Part shown: positions 47,155 through 59,221 of the stretch, piece by piece
Numbering within the stretch: the first letter of the stretch is position 1
How the letters are laid out: every line of letters begins with the position of its first letter
From: Vigna angularis
Lineage: Eukaryota; Streptophyta; Magnoliopsida; Fabales; Fabaceae
Length of the DNA: 64,000 bases
Assembly (NCBI RefSeq): GCF_016808095.1
Contig: NC_068979.1
Coordinates: 19,716,444-19,780,443 of the forward strand
Direction of reading: 5' to 3'
Position numbers and translations under genes: made by a program
Notes under the pieces: model-generated
Databases searched by the model: none
What the model was told of the DNA's origin: nothing
The model's input: only the letters and a program-made list of their open reading frames with translations

Positions 47155-49505
47155 TGTAACATCCCAAAATACAGTAATAACCATAAATTAGAATTAATTA
47201 CATTTAATAGTAAAACCATGCAGTCTTTACACTAAGATTCCAAGTTCAAAAGCCGAACGGCTTAAAGTACAGAACTACAAATACAAATCACAGATACATT
47301 GCAAATTCAGAACGAACGGTTTTACAAAACATTAACCGAACGTTCAATTATCTAAACTGAAAGACTAATAACTAAAAACTTAACGAGCGCTCTAAGGCTC
47401 GGCTTTAGAGACAAAACGAACGTACAGAGACAACAGACAACACAAGGAAAACGAAGGGTAAGCTTATGTAATTTAATTTATACATCAATATATAAAATAA
47501 ACATTTCAATCCACACAAGCACATAGTTCAACATATAACCTCATACGAAATATATATACTAGACCGACCGTCCGGACTGTATGAATCTGTGTAGCTACAG
47601 GCGTCCTTGCACTCGAGTGATGTAGTAACTGGGATACACTCAACAGTTGCCACTCGAGGTTAGTCCGTTCTTACGTTGCCCATGTTAACTTATGGACTAA
47701 GGACCTCCTGCCGTTCCCACACATGACCTACCCCCTCTACGGGAGGATGAGTACTCACGGAACATCAGGATGGACAGCCAGCATTAGCATAGCCACAGTC
47801 ATACTTTACCAAATCCAATATTCAATATATATGAGTCGTTCCTCCTTGAAACGCTCGTCCAAAATCCATAATAATATAACAATTCCATATCATGTTCATC
47901 CTTTAGAATCTAGTACTTCGTTCTCATTTTCAACTTTAGTTTCCAATACCTAAAATAACGAACGTTCAGCCCTCTGAAGGACGAGGACAAACGTTAAAGG
48001 CGAGACTTAGAAAAACTCATTGTCACTCAGAATAAGACGACCCATGATTATTTGACGAACGTCATTGCTACTCGAATCAGTTAGATGAACTGACTCTAGA
48101 ACGATAAAATCAATATTCAGAATAAGTTAAGTACGAAACCTCTATGCCGAATCCAAATGGATAAAGGTACAAAAGATGAGTAATTGACTAAAATGAAGAA
48201 AAGAAAGGATTCATTTAAAGAGATCGATTGTCAGTCAATGACCGAACGCGATAATACCCGTTTACTAAAATATTTGGACGAACGCTATTTACACTCGTTT
48301 GTTAATCAAATGAAATGACGAGCGTTCGGCATAAGACCGAACACTACTTAAGACGAACGCTAGGTGTAAGACCGAGCATTACTAGCTTTTAAAGTATAAG
48401 GGTATAAATGTATTATGGCTTTATTTCAGATATATAGATTCAACTAGACTGAACCGAACGCTCAACCTTGTACCTCACAAGAGGACGCTCGTTCTCGACC
48501 AGAGTCCTTCCCGAATGGAAGAATTCCAATTTTAAACTATTTACTAGGAAACCGAACGGTAGAGGACCGTTCGATGACGAGCGTGCATTTTCATAGTAAG
48601 AATGTCATATTCCAGATTTTCATCTATTTCAAAACTCAAATTTCAACATTTCATCTCATACTTTATAATTTTTATCCCAATATCAATTTACAAACTTTAT
48701 ATGATTCACATTATTTATTCATACTTATCAACCATCAGCATACATATAAATCAACGCATACCATAATCATTCGTTATCACAGCGATCGTTCATACATAAT
48801 CAATCAGCATGCATCTCATACATTCAGTCAAGATCATACGTTCATACAACATACAATATTAATTAAATCAAATAAGCTTCCCTTACCTGGACCAGTAGTG
48901 AATGTACTAAGAGTGTGATCTTGACTCTTCCAACGATAGCTTTCTACCCTCAACGCCTCTCTTAAGTTCTTCAACTAAATCTAACCGAAAGAAATACGGA
49001 AAACTTTAGCTTACACCTATTCATGCAACCAATCTTGGTTTCGCATGTCATCCAGAAACGAGTGTCTAAGTCGAGAGACTTACCGGTTTCAGAATCTGGA
49101 GCTGTTCGGTCCAGGATGAAGCTCACGACACAGGGAACGTTTCTACGGTTCTAAATGTTGAACGGAGAAGAAATGGGTGAGTTACAGTAGAGAGAAGATG
49201 GAGGTTTTCTAGAGAGAAGGTGGAGAAAAATGAGAAGTCAGCTTTTGGGGAAGAAGGAGGGTGCATGCAGAGAATGGGAAGGAGTGTTTCAGAAAAAATC
49301 TTTTCCCCTTCCAATGTCAAATGGATGTACTCTCACATGCGGACACCTGTCTTCCACTACTGATTTCAGAAAGTTCCAACCGTGACACTTGGCAGTGGTG
49401 CGTCAGATTAGTGAGTGTGTTTTTAATGGTTCAGAGTAATGATGTGGGGTGTATTAATTATGATTAGACAGCTAATTTACAGTTCTAATTTTCCAAAGTC
49501 TTACA
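47155..49505 (-). repeat. 3' LTR of Tekay-like element
   Basis: A 2351-bp LTR running TGTAACATCCC...GTCTTACA. It lacks a 103-bp segment that the 5' LTR has near 60150-60260. It carries many CGAACG/CGTTCG words between 47230 and 48590. Open frames of 114 and 65 codons inside it recur in the other LTR and are not genes. Confidence 0.95.
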
Positions 49506-49519
49506 TTCCTCCTAACTAC
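49506..49519 (-). other. Polypurine tract of Tekay-like element
   Basis: On the minus strand GTAGTTAGGAGGAA stands directly before the 3' LTR. The AGGAGGAA part is the likely plus-strand primer. The pol stop codon lies only about 35 bases away. Confidence 0.75.
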
Positions 49520-49540
49520 AAATATTTTCGTCCTCAAAAA

Positions 49541-50008
49541 TTAAGACTTACCCAGAAATAAGTGGGGGTACAAGTCCTTCATGGCGCTCTCCACTTCCCA
49601 CGTTAAGTCACCAGTCCTTGCGTCCCATACCACTCTCACCACTCGGACAGCTTTCCGCTTGTAATATTTGGTATCACTTTCTGCAATGCATACCGGCTGC
49701 ATCTCCAACGTTCGGTCTGGAGGAAGTCGAACGTCTTCCAACTCCAATACGTGGGATGGGTTCTCTATGTACTTCCGAAGTTGGGAAACGTGGAAGACGG
49801 GGTGAAGGTTCGACAGTTGAGGCGGTAATGCAAGCTCGTACGCTACTGGTCCGATTTTCCTCAGAATTTGATATGGTCCGATGAATTTGGGGGATAGCTT
49901 CTTTGGACGAACGACTCTGCCTACTCTAGTGATCGGGTTGAGGCGAAGAAATACAAGATCTCCTGCAGCGAACTCCAAAGGTCTTCTTCTCTTATCTGCA
50001 TAGGATTT
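49541..50008 (-). pseudogene. Pol C-terminus: integrase tail and chromodomain-like end
   Basis: About 155 codons in frame with the integrase part but cut off from it by the TAG at 50009-50011. The GDLVFLRLNP and GPYQIL stretches are typical of the SH3-like DNA-binding end of Ty3/Gypsy integrases, and HPVFHVSQLRKY follows. The final VVWDARTGDLTWEVES to YPHLF stretch resembles the reduced chromodomain of Tekay elements, which is thought to guide insertion to chromatin. It stops at 49541, just before the purine tract. Confidence 0.85.
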
Positions 50009-51136
50009 CTACCTGCTTAGGGACGTCTTCAACCTCTCTTGTATTAACTTCACTTTCTCGGTCGTTTGCTGGATAAGTTCGGGTCCAGTTATCACTTTCT
50101 CTCCTTCTTGAAACCAACAAAGTGGCGTTCGGCATTTTCTTCCATAGAGAGCTTCAAACGACGCCATTCCGATGCTAGCCTGAAAGCTGTTGTTATACGT
50201 GAATTCCACTAGCGGCAAGACTTCATCCCAAGCGCCTAAATGATCTAGGACGCACGTCCTCAGTAAGTCTTCAAGCGTCTGGATTGTCCTCTCAGATTGG
50301 TCGTCCGTCTGAGGGTGATAAGCTGAACTCATCTGCAGTCTGCTCCCCAATTCACCTTGCAGAGATTGCCAAAACCGAGATGTGAATCTCGTGTCTCGGT
50401 CAGAAATTATGCTTGAAGGGACTCCATGTAGTCGAACGATCTCCTGGATATACAACTTAGCTAAATTGGTCATCGACATCTTCAAGTTAACTGCTAGGAA
50501 GTGGGCGCTCTTCGTTAGTCTATCCACGATCACCCAGATGGAATCATGATTTCTGACCGTTCGTGGTAGATGGGTCACGAAATCCATGGAGATACTGTCC
50601 CACTTCCATTCAGGAATTTCCAACTGCTGAAGTAAATTGCCCGGTCTCTGATGTTCAGCCTTTGCTCGTTGACAAGTCAGACATGATGCCACGAAACGAG
50701 CGACATCACTCTTCATTCCAGGCCACCAAAACGACTTCCTGAGGTCTTGATACATCTTAGTCATGCCGGGGTGCATGCTAAGACGGCTGTGATGTCCTTC
50801 CTCAAGGATAATTCTCTTCAGCTCGCCATCATTCGGAACGCATGTCCTATCCATGTAGCGTAGAAGACCGTCCGTTCCGGTGTTGAAATGCTTAGCTTTA
50901 TCTGTACCGAGCACGCTTAGAATCTTTACTAGGTCTTCGTCCTCCCGTTGCTTTATCCTGATCCGGTCGAATACATTACTTGCTATTCTGAGGTTACAGC
51001 ATTTGATATTGTCCGGCTCCAATTCGAACTGCAACCTTAGGTCTCTAAAGCTCTCCACCAGACTGAGTTCTTTCACCATCATAACTGAGATATGAACTGC
51101 TTTCCTGCTTAGGGCGTCCGCCACTACATTAGTCTT
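50009..51136 (-). pseudogene. Integrase core region (broken pol)
   Basis: In frame with the segment upstream but separated from it by TGA at 51137-51139, and ended by TAG at 50009-50011. It includes the end of the RNase H connection (ADALSRK), an HHCC zinc-binding N-terminus (HHSRLSMHPG, then CLTCQRAK) and a DDE core with aspartates in SMDFVTHLP and ISDRDTRF and the glutamate in the QSERTIQTLEDLL stretch. An aspartate stands before QSERT where family members mostly have a glycine. Integrase joins element cDNA to chromosomal DNA. With both flanking stops this copy cannot supply it as part of a full polyprotein. Confidence 0.88.
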
Positions 51137-53302
51137 TCACGGATGATAAAGCAGTTCAAAGTCGTAGTCTTTTAAGAACTCCAGCCAACGCCTCTGCCTC
51201 ATGTTCAACTCCTTCTGATCGAATAAATACTTGAGGCTCTTATGATCACTGAAGACTTGGAATGTGGATCCGTACAAGAAATGCCTCCAAATCTTCAGGG
51301 CGAAGACGACCGCTGCCAACTCCAGGTCGTGCGTTGGGTAGTTCCTCTCGTAAATCTTCAATTGACGGGATGCGTATGCTACCGCTCGCTTCTCTTGCAT
51401 CAGTACACAACCCAAACCTTGGTGAGAAGCATCACAATACACTTCGAAAGGTTTGGCCGTGTCAGGAATGACCAACACTGGAGCGCTCGTTAACTTTCTT
51501 TTCAATTCTTGGAAGCTCTCTTCACACCGATCGGTCCATGCGAACGGCTGATCTTTACGGGTCAACTGAGTTAGCGGAGCCACTATCTTAGCAAATCCTT
51601 CAATAAAACATCTGTAGTAGACCGCCAGCCCCACAAAGCTACGAACCTCAGTGACCAAACGGGGACTCTCCCACTCCAATACTGCTCGTATCTTAGCTGG
51701 ATCTACCGAGATACCTCCAGCCGACACCATGTGCCCCAAAAACTGAACTTCCTTCATCCAGAACTCACATTTTGACAATTTGGCGTACAACTCCTTCTCC
51801 CTCAGTATGCCAAGTACAATTCTCAAGTGTTCTTCATGTTCGTCCTGGGTCTTGGAGTAGATGAGAATATCATCTATGAAGACGACCACAAACTTGTCCA
51901 AGTACGGCCTGAAGATGCGATTCATATATTCCATGAACACTGCTGGAGCGTTCGTTACTCCGAATGGCATCACCACGTACTCATAATGTCCATAGCGAGA
52001 TCTGAACGTTGTCTTCTGGATGTCTTCCTCCTTAACTCTGATTTGATGATATCCAGATCTCAAATCAATTTTCGAGAATACTGCGGCCCCGTGCAGTTGA
52101 TCCAACAAATCATCTATCCTTGGCAACGGGTACTTGTTCTTGATGGTCAGTTTGTTTAATTGCATGTAATCTATACACAACCGCGAGCTGCCATCTTTCT
52201 TCTTCACCAATAGTACAGGCGCTCCCCAGGGTGATACGCTCGGCCTAATGAATTGTTTTTCCATCAACTCTTCAATCTGCTCCTTGAGTTCAGCTAACTC
52301 TGCAGGCGACATCTGATAAGGCTGAACAGAGATAGGAGCTGCCGTCGTCACCAAATCAATGGTGAATTCAACTTCACGAGGAGGGGGAAGCCCAGGTATT
52401 TCTTCCGGAAAGACGTCCGGAAATTCGTCCACAACCGATCGTCCTTCACTGTACTTGTCCTTGGACGATCGTTCAAAACTCACATTTCCAACTTCCCTGT
52501 CTTCGTGCATCATTATGAGAAAACAGCTGGCGCCCTCCATAATATCTTCTTTCAGTTGACCGAGCGTCACTGACAATTCCTCTTCTTCTTCACCAGGAAA
52601 AATTAATTCCTTCTTACCACAATCTATAAGGATGCTATTGGTAGCCAACCAATCCATTCCTAAAATCACCTCCAAACCTTGAAGAGGTAAGCAGATGAGA
52701 TTAACTTTAAACTTACGCCCCTCCACTTCTATAGAACATCGGACGCACATAGTGGACGTCCTAACTTCGCCAGCCGCTGGGGTTGACACCACCAGGTCGA
52801 ACTGCATCTCACTCACTTCTAAACCCAGTTTTTCAACACACACCTTCGAGATGAAGGAGTGAGTTGCCCCAGAATCATACAGTACACAACACGGTTTACC
52901 AAACAGCAAGCATTCACCAATTATGAGATTACCTGAGCTTGCTGCCTCAGCGCTCGTTATAGCGTATACACGTCCCACTGCTTGTGCTCTGCCACCTCTC
53001 GGTTGATTTCTTCCAGCATTTGGTGGCCTCATCATTGCGCGTCCACCCATGTTGCACTCGTTCCCCAGGTGCCCATTCCTTCTACAACGATTGCAGTGTT
53101 TTCCTCCCACCAGCTGAGGACATGAAGAACGATAGTGTGGTCCTCCACATTGAAAACAAGTCACGTTTCCTTGTCCAGACTGTCCGACAGGAACCACTGC
53201 TTGCGACCCACTTGCATTAGATGGTTGGTTTGGACGAGCGTAAGGGGCTCTCCACTGACTACTACCTCCCCTAGACACGATCGGTCCCCTAATCACTTGT
53301 TG
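51137..53302 (-). pseudogene. Zinc knuckles, protease, RT and RNase H (broken pol)
   Basis: About 720 codons between two in-frame stops. Residues counted from 53296: zinc knuckles from C47 (the first, [13 protein letters not shown], has one residue fewer than usual between the second cysteine and the histidine; the second is [14 protein letters not shown]), aspartic protease with DSG at 141-143, RT about 330-520 with the FIDDILIY active site at 473-480, and RNase H from about 615 with YCDAS and [10 protein letters not shown]. Some family-conserved sites are changed, for example methionine in CIDYMQLN and valine in LAVYYR. No frameshift is seen. The enzymes would copy element RNA into DNA, but the bounding stops and these changes argue against activity. 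Confidence 0.92.
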
Positions 53303-53598
53303 CTATTTCTTCTGTCGTTCCGCTTCTGCCATATTCTTCTCCAATACCTTGGCTCTCTCAACCATAGCAGGAAACGACCGGATGCACAAACTGGAAATCA
53401 AGACCTTCAGATCACTCCGCAGTCCGTTCTCAAACTTCCTGCACTGCCACTCTTCACTGGTGGCCATCGTATTGAAACGGACAAGGTGCTTGAACTTGTT
53501 GGTGTATTCAGAAACTGACATCCCACCTTGAACCAGTTGTAGAAACTCCACTTCCTTCGCAAAACGGACGTTGTCAGGGAAGTACTCTTCATAAAACT
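53303..53598 (-). pseudogene. gag C-terminal part, 3' of the nested insertion
   Basis: The half of gag downstream of the insertion, with KEVEFLQLVQGGMSVSEYT, a typical Retrotrans_gag stretch. It ends at an amber stop (53303-53305) right before the zinc-knuckle region, which continues in the same frame. The upstream edge is the target duplication AAACT (53594-53598) of the nested element. Confidence 0.88.
53594..53598. other. Target-site duplication AAACT of nested element
   Basis: AAACT at 53594-53598 recurs at 59217-59221 on the other side of the nested element. It marks the insertion point within gag of the outer element. Confidence 0.93.
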
Positions 53599-54336
53599 TG
53601 ATGGAACCCTCTCCTAGCATTAAGCACGCAAGAAGAAGCTTCGAAACAGATGCACAGCGGAATAAGATTTGGTGTAGTGAAATGGATGCACAGAAAAGTG
53701 TTTGATGAAAGTTTGGATGAAGATGTGGTGTGTGTATGATGCCTCCAAGCTCAGAAGGCCTTCGTACTAAGGAAGGAAGCTAGAGGGGAGTATCTGAATT
53801 CGAAATTCAGAAGTGACTAAGGGATATAAGAGGCTGAGCAAACAATTCTACAGCATTTCATTACATCCAAAAGTGAGAAAATACAAAGAAAAGGCCCTCT
53901 TATTTATAGGTGAAGAGGAGCCTAATTTCTGATTTAATTCCCTCCTAAATTCAAATTATTTAGCATAGAAGGCACATTCATTTTGATCCAGCAAGGTCCA
54001 TGCCTCATTCCAGCTCAGCCAGCAAGGTGCATGCTTCATTCCAAAACAACCAAGTCACGTGGATAATGCTGGTGCATTTTCCATTCCGTAAGCACCTCCT
54101 TTTTTGGCTCCTTTGATTGGCTCTATTGATTTAACTTCTTGGATGGCTCAATCATGGTCTCCAAGATTTATTAGTTCCTACAAAACAAAGTATAAGTATA
54201 TTAAAGAAAATCCTACTAAGACTTAGAGAAGAAAAATCAAGAATGAGTCTTTAACAATCCATCTTCACTTCCCTTTCTTAGCCTTAGCTTAAGTTGATAC
54301 TCCTTTGAATGGAATGCCCTAAATGGGTTTCCATCA
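53599..54336 (-). repeat. 3' LTR of nested element
   Basis: A 738-bp LTR, equal in length to the copy at 58479-59216 and differing at four positions by eye. A TATAAATA word lies in the middle on the minus strand. Confidence 0.95.
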
Positions 54337-54351
54337 TACCCTCCTCTTGAA
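54337..54351 (-). other. Polypurine tract of nested element
   Basis: On the minus strand TCAAGAGGAGGGTA stands directly before the 3' LTR. A second purine run, AGGAGGAAAG, lies in the last codons of the gag-like frame near 54410. Confidence 0.75.
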
Positions 54352-54403
54352 AAACGATTTGTCCTCAAATCGGGAAGATATAAAGAAGCACAACTTTGGT
54401 TTG

Positions 54404-55429
54404 TTACTTTCCTCCTGGATCAAAAATATATCTACAATAAGCATCAAATATATCTCCAATTAGTATCAATCCAAGAAAGAATTTTTTTATGGAAGTAACT
54501 TTAGAATAAGGACTTTGTTTTATAGTTTTAAAGAAATCTGAAAGTCCTATTTCACAAGTCACTTTTCTTTTATCTTGAGTTTCTTGTATCCCTAAGGGTA
54601 ACAATAACTCAAGATTTAAATTGCCATATTTTGAAGAGGGTAGTGTAATGATAATTTGTGTGGCAATTGGTTTAAAAGAGAAGTTATCATGCAAAGACTT
54701 AAAGGTAATTGAAGAAGAGTTAAAGGATTGGAAACCTTCCCTTTTTGGTTCCCTTTGAATTGTAGGAGTAGAATTTGCCATCAGTAGCAAATGCTCCTTT
54801 TCTCTCTTTTCTTTTTCTCTTCTCTCATCTTCTGCTCTCTTCTCTTCTTCTCTCTTTCTCTTTTCTCTCAATTCCTCTTCTCTCCTTCTAGTCTCTCTCT
54901 TTCTTCTCTTATCCAAGAGTTTCTCAAGTTTTTCTTTAAATTCAATTTCCCTTCTAGAGAAACCATCTAGACCTTTCATAAATGTTTTTCCCTCTTGAAT
55001 GAGGTGTCCCATTAATTCTAGGTCTCTCTTGGCTGAAAGAGGAACAAAATTTCTTCTCATGCAAGCTCTTAGTTCATACCAATCATGAATGGAGGATTTT
55101 CTACCTTTCTTGACATTATATTGCCTATGATTCCACCACTCACTTGCATGTTCTTCTAATCTAGAAAGATATATGTTAAGAGCAAAAGATTCACTATCTC
55201 TAGCAAGAAAAAGATGTATTTTATCAATTTTTCTTTCCCAAGCTAAATATGTTAAAGCACTAATATCCCTACCAAAGAATGGAATATCTTTCCTAGCTTG
55301 GTTGTACCTTTCATCCTTCCTTCTTTCTTTTTGTTCACCTTCATTTTGATTTTTCATGTATTGGGCAAACAAGTTCCTAAGCTCACTCATTTCTATTTCT
55401 TTCTTGGTGATCATGATTTCCTCATTCAT
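54404..55429 (-). CDS. Gag-like protein of nested element, 341 codons
   Basis: An intact frame from ATG at 55429 to the stop at 54404. Residues about 1-60 are charged. Residues about 60-135 look like a Retrotrans_gag capsid region (LTYLAWERKIDKIHLF, LEEHASEWWNHRQ and a RRNFVP end). Residues about 160-215 are a strongly charged E/K/R stretch, likely coiled coil. The C-terminal part is hydrophobic in patches and ends YIFDPGGK. No CCHC zinc knuckle, protease DSG or polymerase motif is seen. Gag would assemble the particle that packages element RNA, while enzymes must come from another element. The start is the first ATG of the frame; a longer spliced form cannot be excluded. The call rests on residue pattern, not on a search. 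Confidence 0.75.
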   Translation of the reverse strand: MNEEIMITKKEIEMSELRNLFAQYMKNQNEGEQKERRKDERYNQARKDIPFFGRDISALTYLAWERKIDKIHLFLARDSESFALNIYLSRLEEHASEWWNHRQYNVKKGRKSSIHDWYELRACMRRNFVPLSAKRDLELMGHLIQEGKTFMKGLDGFSRREIEFKEKLEKLLDKRRKRETRRREEELREKRKREEEKRAEDERREKEKREKEHLLLMANSTPTIQREPKREGFQSFNSSSITFKSLHDNFSFKPIATQIIITLPSSKYGNLNLELLLPLGIQETQDKRKVTCEIGLSDFFKTIKQSPYSKVTSIKKFFLGLILIGDIFDAYCRYIFDPGGK

Positions 55430-58400
55430 CTTTTTAATTTCAAAAGTGGATTCTTAGTTTGAAAATGTTTAAGATTTTACCTAGAGACAATTCCCAGGTA
55501 AGAGAGGTGAGCCAAAGGCCGCTTAAATACCAAGTCTTACCTAGCCAGAATGTCTAAGGTTACTTACTTGACCATTTTCAAAGTAAGATTCACTATTGAA
55601 TTTAAAAATGGACTCAAACAATCAAAATGAAAGATAAAACACCTAGACTTCTAATGGAACAAAAGCCTAGAGCGTGAAGATAAAACAAAGGAAATCCTAG
55701 GTGAGGCTTGTAGCTTTGGCTAACAAGACACACTCACCGTCTACTATCAAAGCAAACAAAGAAAATTGCCAAGATTGGAGAGAGCACCAAGGACTCTTCC
55801 AAACACTTGGTCTTAAATGGCCTTTTACAAACAAAACTGAAAACTAAAATGGAAACATATTACAAGTTCAAAACTCAAAAGAATCAAACTAAACTACTCT
55901 GTTGATCCATATGTGCACTGATTTGAAACTTGTTTTTGCTGCTCTCTTAGTGCTTTAGCCCTTCAATCCTTGCTCAAAGAGGTTTCAAGCTTCTGGAACA
56001 GTGTTGGCTATTTTTAATGATCTTCACAAAGCTCTCCAAAACAGTTTTTGAAAATCTGCTGCACAAGCTATAAGACACCCTTCAAGTGAAAACCTGCACT
56101 GTTATATCAAACCAGCAAGAATATCTAATGTTCCAGTTCAGCAAATCAATTTATTCAATTGGTCCAAAATTGATGATGGAATCAGCTTGAATTTAAGGAC
56201 CAAACTGGTCAAAACAGAACTGGATGAAAACTGGGTTATTGTCTAGAAGACAACACCAAACTGCACCAAATATCAGAAAGCTGAATTGGTTAACAAGGTG
56301 TGATAAAAACTGTTTTGAACAATTTTTTAAAAACTGAAATCTGCACCTTCAATTGTAAAAACCAGTTCAATCAACAAGTTTCAAAATCCTTTTGATCATT
56401 TAAAATGTTTCTCAAATCAGAACTATATAAGCTAATTGCATAACACAAATCAAATTCTGAAACTGGATTGTTTCAGCATTGGACAATAGTGCAGTATTTC
56501 TCTCGGCCAAGGCTATTTGGCTTCATGTGCATGCACTCAAATCTCACTTCCTTTACTGTTTCAGGGTGCTCTAGCAAGCTTCTTTTAGGTTCCAAACACT
56601 CAATTTCTCATTCACTTTCATATGGAGCTGGTCTCTCAAAATTTGGCTATAGGAGTTGCCAATTTTCACTCAAATTCTCACTGCAGAAAAGTGTTTTATG
56701 CTGCTGAAAAAAAATACAATTAATGTTTGCTGGACAGCACACTTGAATTCACAAATTCAGGTTCCTCTCCACTTCCTAAGATGCTACCTTGGTAGGGAAA
56801 GGGTTCTGCAACTTGAATGCTCCAATTGGACTTCACAACACCATTGCAATCATCCAAAACAGTCACCAAGCAGATTAAAAAAATCTGCACCAGTTTCAAC
56901 ACCAAAATTTGACTTGAACTTGACAATTTAAGAGGCCAAAAACTCAAAAGCAATAAAAATAGGTTAACAACAGAAGTAGGCACTCAAATGGATCCTAATA
57001 AAGGTGCTAGAACAGATTAAGAAAGCAAGAAAACTCAAAATGCAGGTTGAAAGACAATTAGCACGAAACTGTTTGATAAAAACAGAAGGTGTTCGATAAA
57101 ATGCCTTAAAGAAACCCAGATTTTGTGTTTTTGGGTTTGGACTAGGCTGCACGGTTCATAATCCCTTTTAACACTTTGCTTTGCTTCTTTTAACCATTTA
57201 ATTATAATTTTAACCACTGAACCAGGTATTGCTGCAAGCCAAATTGGATTTCAAAGTACATTCATCAAAACAGATTCAGTTTTCAACACTGCACCAGAAA
57301 ATTGGCTTGGTTTTGGTGGTTTGAAACTCAAATTTGCACAGAAGTGGCTTAAACTCGAAATGAATCACTTCAGCAACTTTAATTAGTGATTTGAAACATG
57401 TTCAAACTCTGAAATGAGTTAAAAACAGATTGCTACTCAGATTGACCTTGCCACTTCCTAATTTAACTCAAAATATGATGGTTTAAGAAACAACTCTGCA
57501 CTTAGGCCAAGATATTACTAATTGAATTCTGCTAGCAACTTTTAAACACCATTTTAAACTTGTTCAAGCTATCAAATAGCTCAGGATTAGCAGAAATCAA
57601 AAACAAACCTTGTTATGGCCAATTTATGCAGAAAAATACACCATCAATCCACCAAAATCAAGTTTGATTTATTCAAAAGCTATAGCAACAATGAAAATGA
57701 CTCAAGGAAGTCTTAATACACTAGATCAAGCTGGAAATTATCAGCTAGAATGAATTAAATTCAGATTAGACATCCAAGGATTTTTAAGCACGGTGAAAAG
57801 CTTGAAATAAGACCAAAACAGTAGGTTCTTCTGGTTTATGAGGCAACCAAGCTATGCTAGATGCATTTCATTGCTTGTTATGGTTTGCCATACCATTTGC
57901 AACCTTAGACAACACTAAACAGTGGTGGACAATGCATTAGAACAGACTTAAAAGACTTAAAACAGTTTCAAAGAAAACTTAAACCAGAAATGAATTTTCA
58001 ATCAGATTTGAAACTTGAACCAGAGTTTTAGTGATTCTGCTCATATCACCATGGCTAGATTAAGCTCTCATTTCCTTATTTGGTTGATATACGAATTCAC
58101 TTTCATCTGAACTCAAGCACATCCAAAAACCAAAGCAGGAAAACCAGATTTAATGACAAATTAAAACACTGCATCAGAATTTTGAGCACATGACTTTAAC
58201 ATACTGGAATTGAATTCTAAAGCTGGAAGAGACATAAGAAAGAATGATTCACCGTTTAAAATGAGTAACAAACATGTATGAACACTGGAAACACAACACA
58301 ACAACAGGAAACACGAAATTAATGACTGGAAAAAAAGTAAAACAGAAGCAACAAAAATACTCAAAACAGAAACTGGAAAAGCTGAAACAGAGAGCACAAC

Positions 58401-58464
58401 AGAATGTAGAAATGGAGTGCAAAGATGGAGGAATAGCTTAGCTCTTGGTGCGTGGACGACCTAA
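55430..58464 (-). other. Long non-coding leader of nested element
   Basis: About 3 kb between the primer site and the gag-like frame. Stops are frequent in all frames and no frame over about 90 codons is present. Words such as AAAACAG, TTGAAAC and GAACT recur without a fixed period. It may hold packaging signals or an intron, but nothing can be assigned. Confidence 0.6.
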
Positions 58465-58476
58465 GCTCTGATACCA
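58465..58476 (-). other. Primer-binding site of nested element (tRNA-iMet)
   Basis: On the minus strand it reads TGGTATCAGAGC, two bases after the 5' LTR, complementary to initiator methionine tRNA. Confidence 0.92.
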
Positions 58477-58478
58477 CT

Positions 58479-59216
58479 TGATGGAACCCTCTCCTAGCAT
58501 TAAGCACGCAAGAAGAAGCTTCGAAACAGATGCACAGCGGAATAAGATTTGGTGTAGTGAAATGGATGCACAGAAAAGTGTTTGATGAAAGTTTGGATGA
58601 AGATGTGGTGTGTGTATGATGCCTCCAAGCTCAGAAGGCCTTCGTACTAAGGAAGGAAGCTAGAGGGGAGTATTTGAATTCGAAATTCAGAAGTGACTAA
58701 GGGATATAAGAGGCTGAGCAAACAATTCTGCAGCATTTCATTACATCCAAAAGTGAGAAAATACAAAGAAAAGGCCCTCTTATTTATAGGTGAAGAGGAG
58801 CCTAATTTCTGATTTAATTCCCTCCTAAATTCAAATTATTTAGCATAGAAGGCACATTCATTTTGATCCAGCAAGGTCCATGCCTCATTCCAGCTCAGCC
58901 AGCAAGGTGCATGCTTGATTCCAAAACAACCAAGTCACGTGGATAATGCTGGTGCATTTTCCATTCCGTAAGCACTTCCTTTTTTGGCTCCTTTGATTGG
59001 CTCTATTGATTTAACTTCTTGGATGGCTCAATCATGGTCTCCAAGATTTATTAGTTCCTACAAAACAAAGTATAAGTATATTAAAGAAAATCCTACTAAG
59101 ACTTAGAGAAGAAAAATCAAGAATGAGTCTTTAACAATCCATCTTCACTTCCCTTTCTTAGCCTTAGCTTAAGTTGATACTCCTTTGAATGGAATGCCCT
59201 AAATGGGTTTCCATCA
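58479..59216 (-). repeat. 5' LTR of nested element
   Basis: A 738-bp LTR equal in length to the copy at 53599-54336. It carries the promoter of the element. Confidence 0.95.
58781..58788 (-). promoter_or_regulatory. TATA box in 5' LTR of nested element
   Basis: The plus strand reads TATTTATA, so the minus strand reads TATAAATA inside the 5' LTR. The same word is in the 3' LTR near 53901. Confidence 0.6.
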
Positions 59217-59221
59217 AAACT

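Larger units (their letters stand above)
53599..59216 (-). mobile_element. Nested gag-only LTR retrotransposon (TR-GAG type)
   Basis: A 5618-bp element with two 738-bp LTRs (53599-54336 and 58479-59216) that differ at only four positions by eye, inverted ends TGATGGAA...TTCCATCA, and target duplication AAACT. On the minus strand a primer site TGGTATCAGAGC follows the 5' LTR and a purine tract precedes the 3' LTR. The only long frame is a gag-like protein next to the 3' end. No protease, RT or integrase is found, and the 3-kb leader is non-coding. This fits the TR-GAG class, which has structural protein but no polymerase. It landed in gag of the Tekay-like element and is younger than it. Confidence 0.92.

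Noticed and set aside
48574..48918. A 114-codon plus-strand frame with a near-identical copy at 61419-61763
   Set aside because: The two copies lie at the same place in the two LTRs of one retrotransposon, antisense to it. Their similarity is due to LTR identity, not to a conserved gene.
50880..53531. Plus-strand open frames opposite the retrotransposon pol region
   Set aside because: The minus strand shows clear protease, RT, RNase H and integrase motifs, so the plus-strand frames are shadows.
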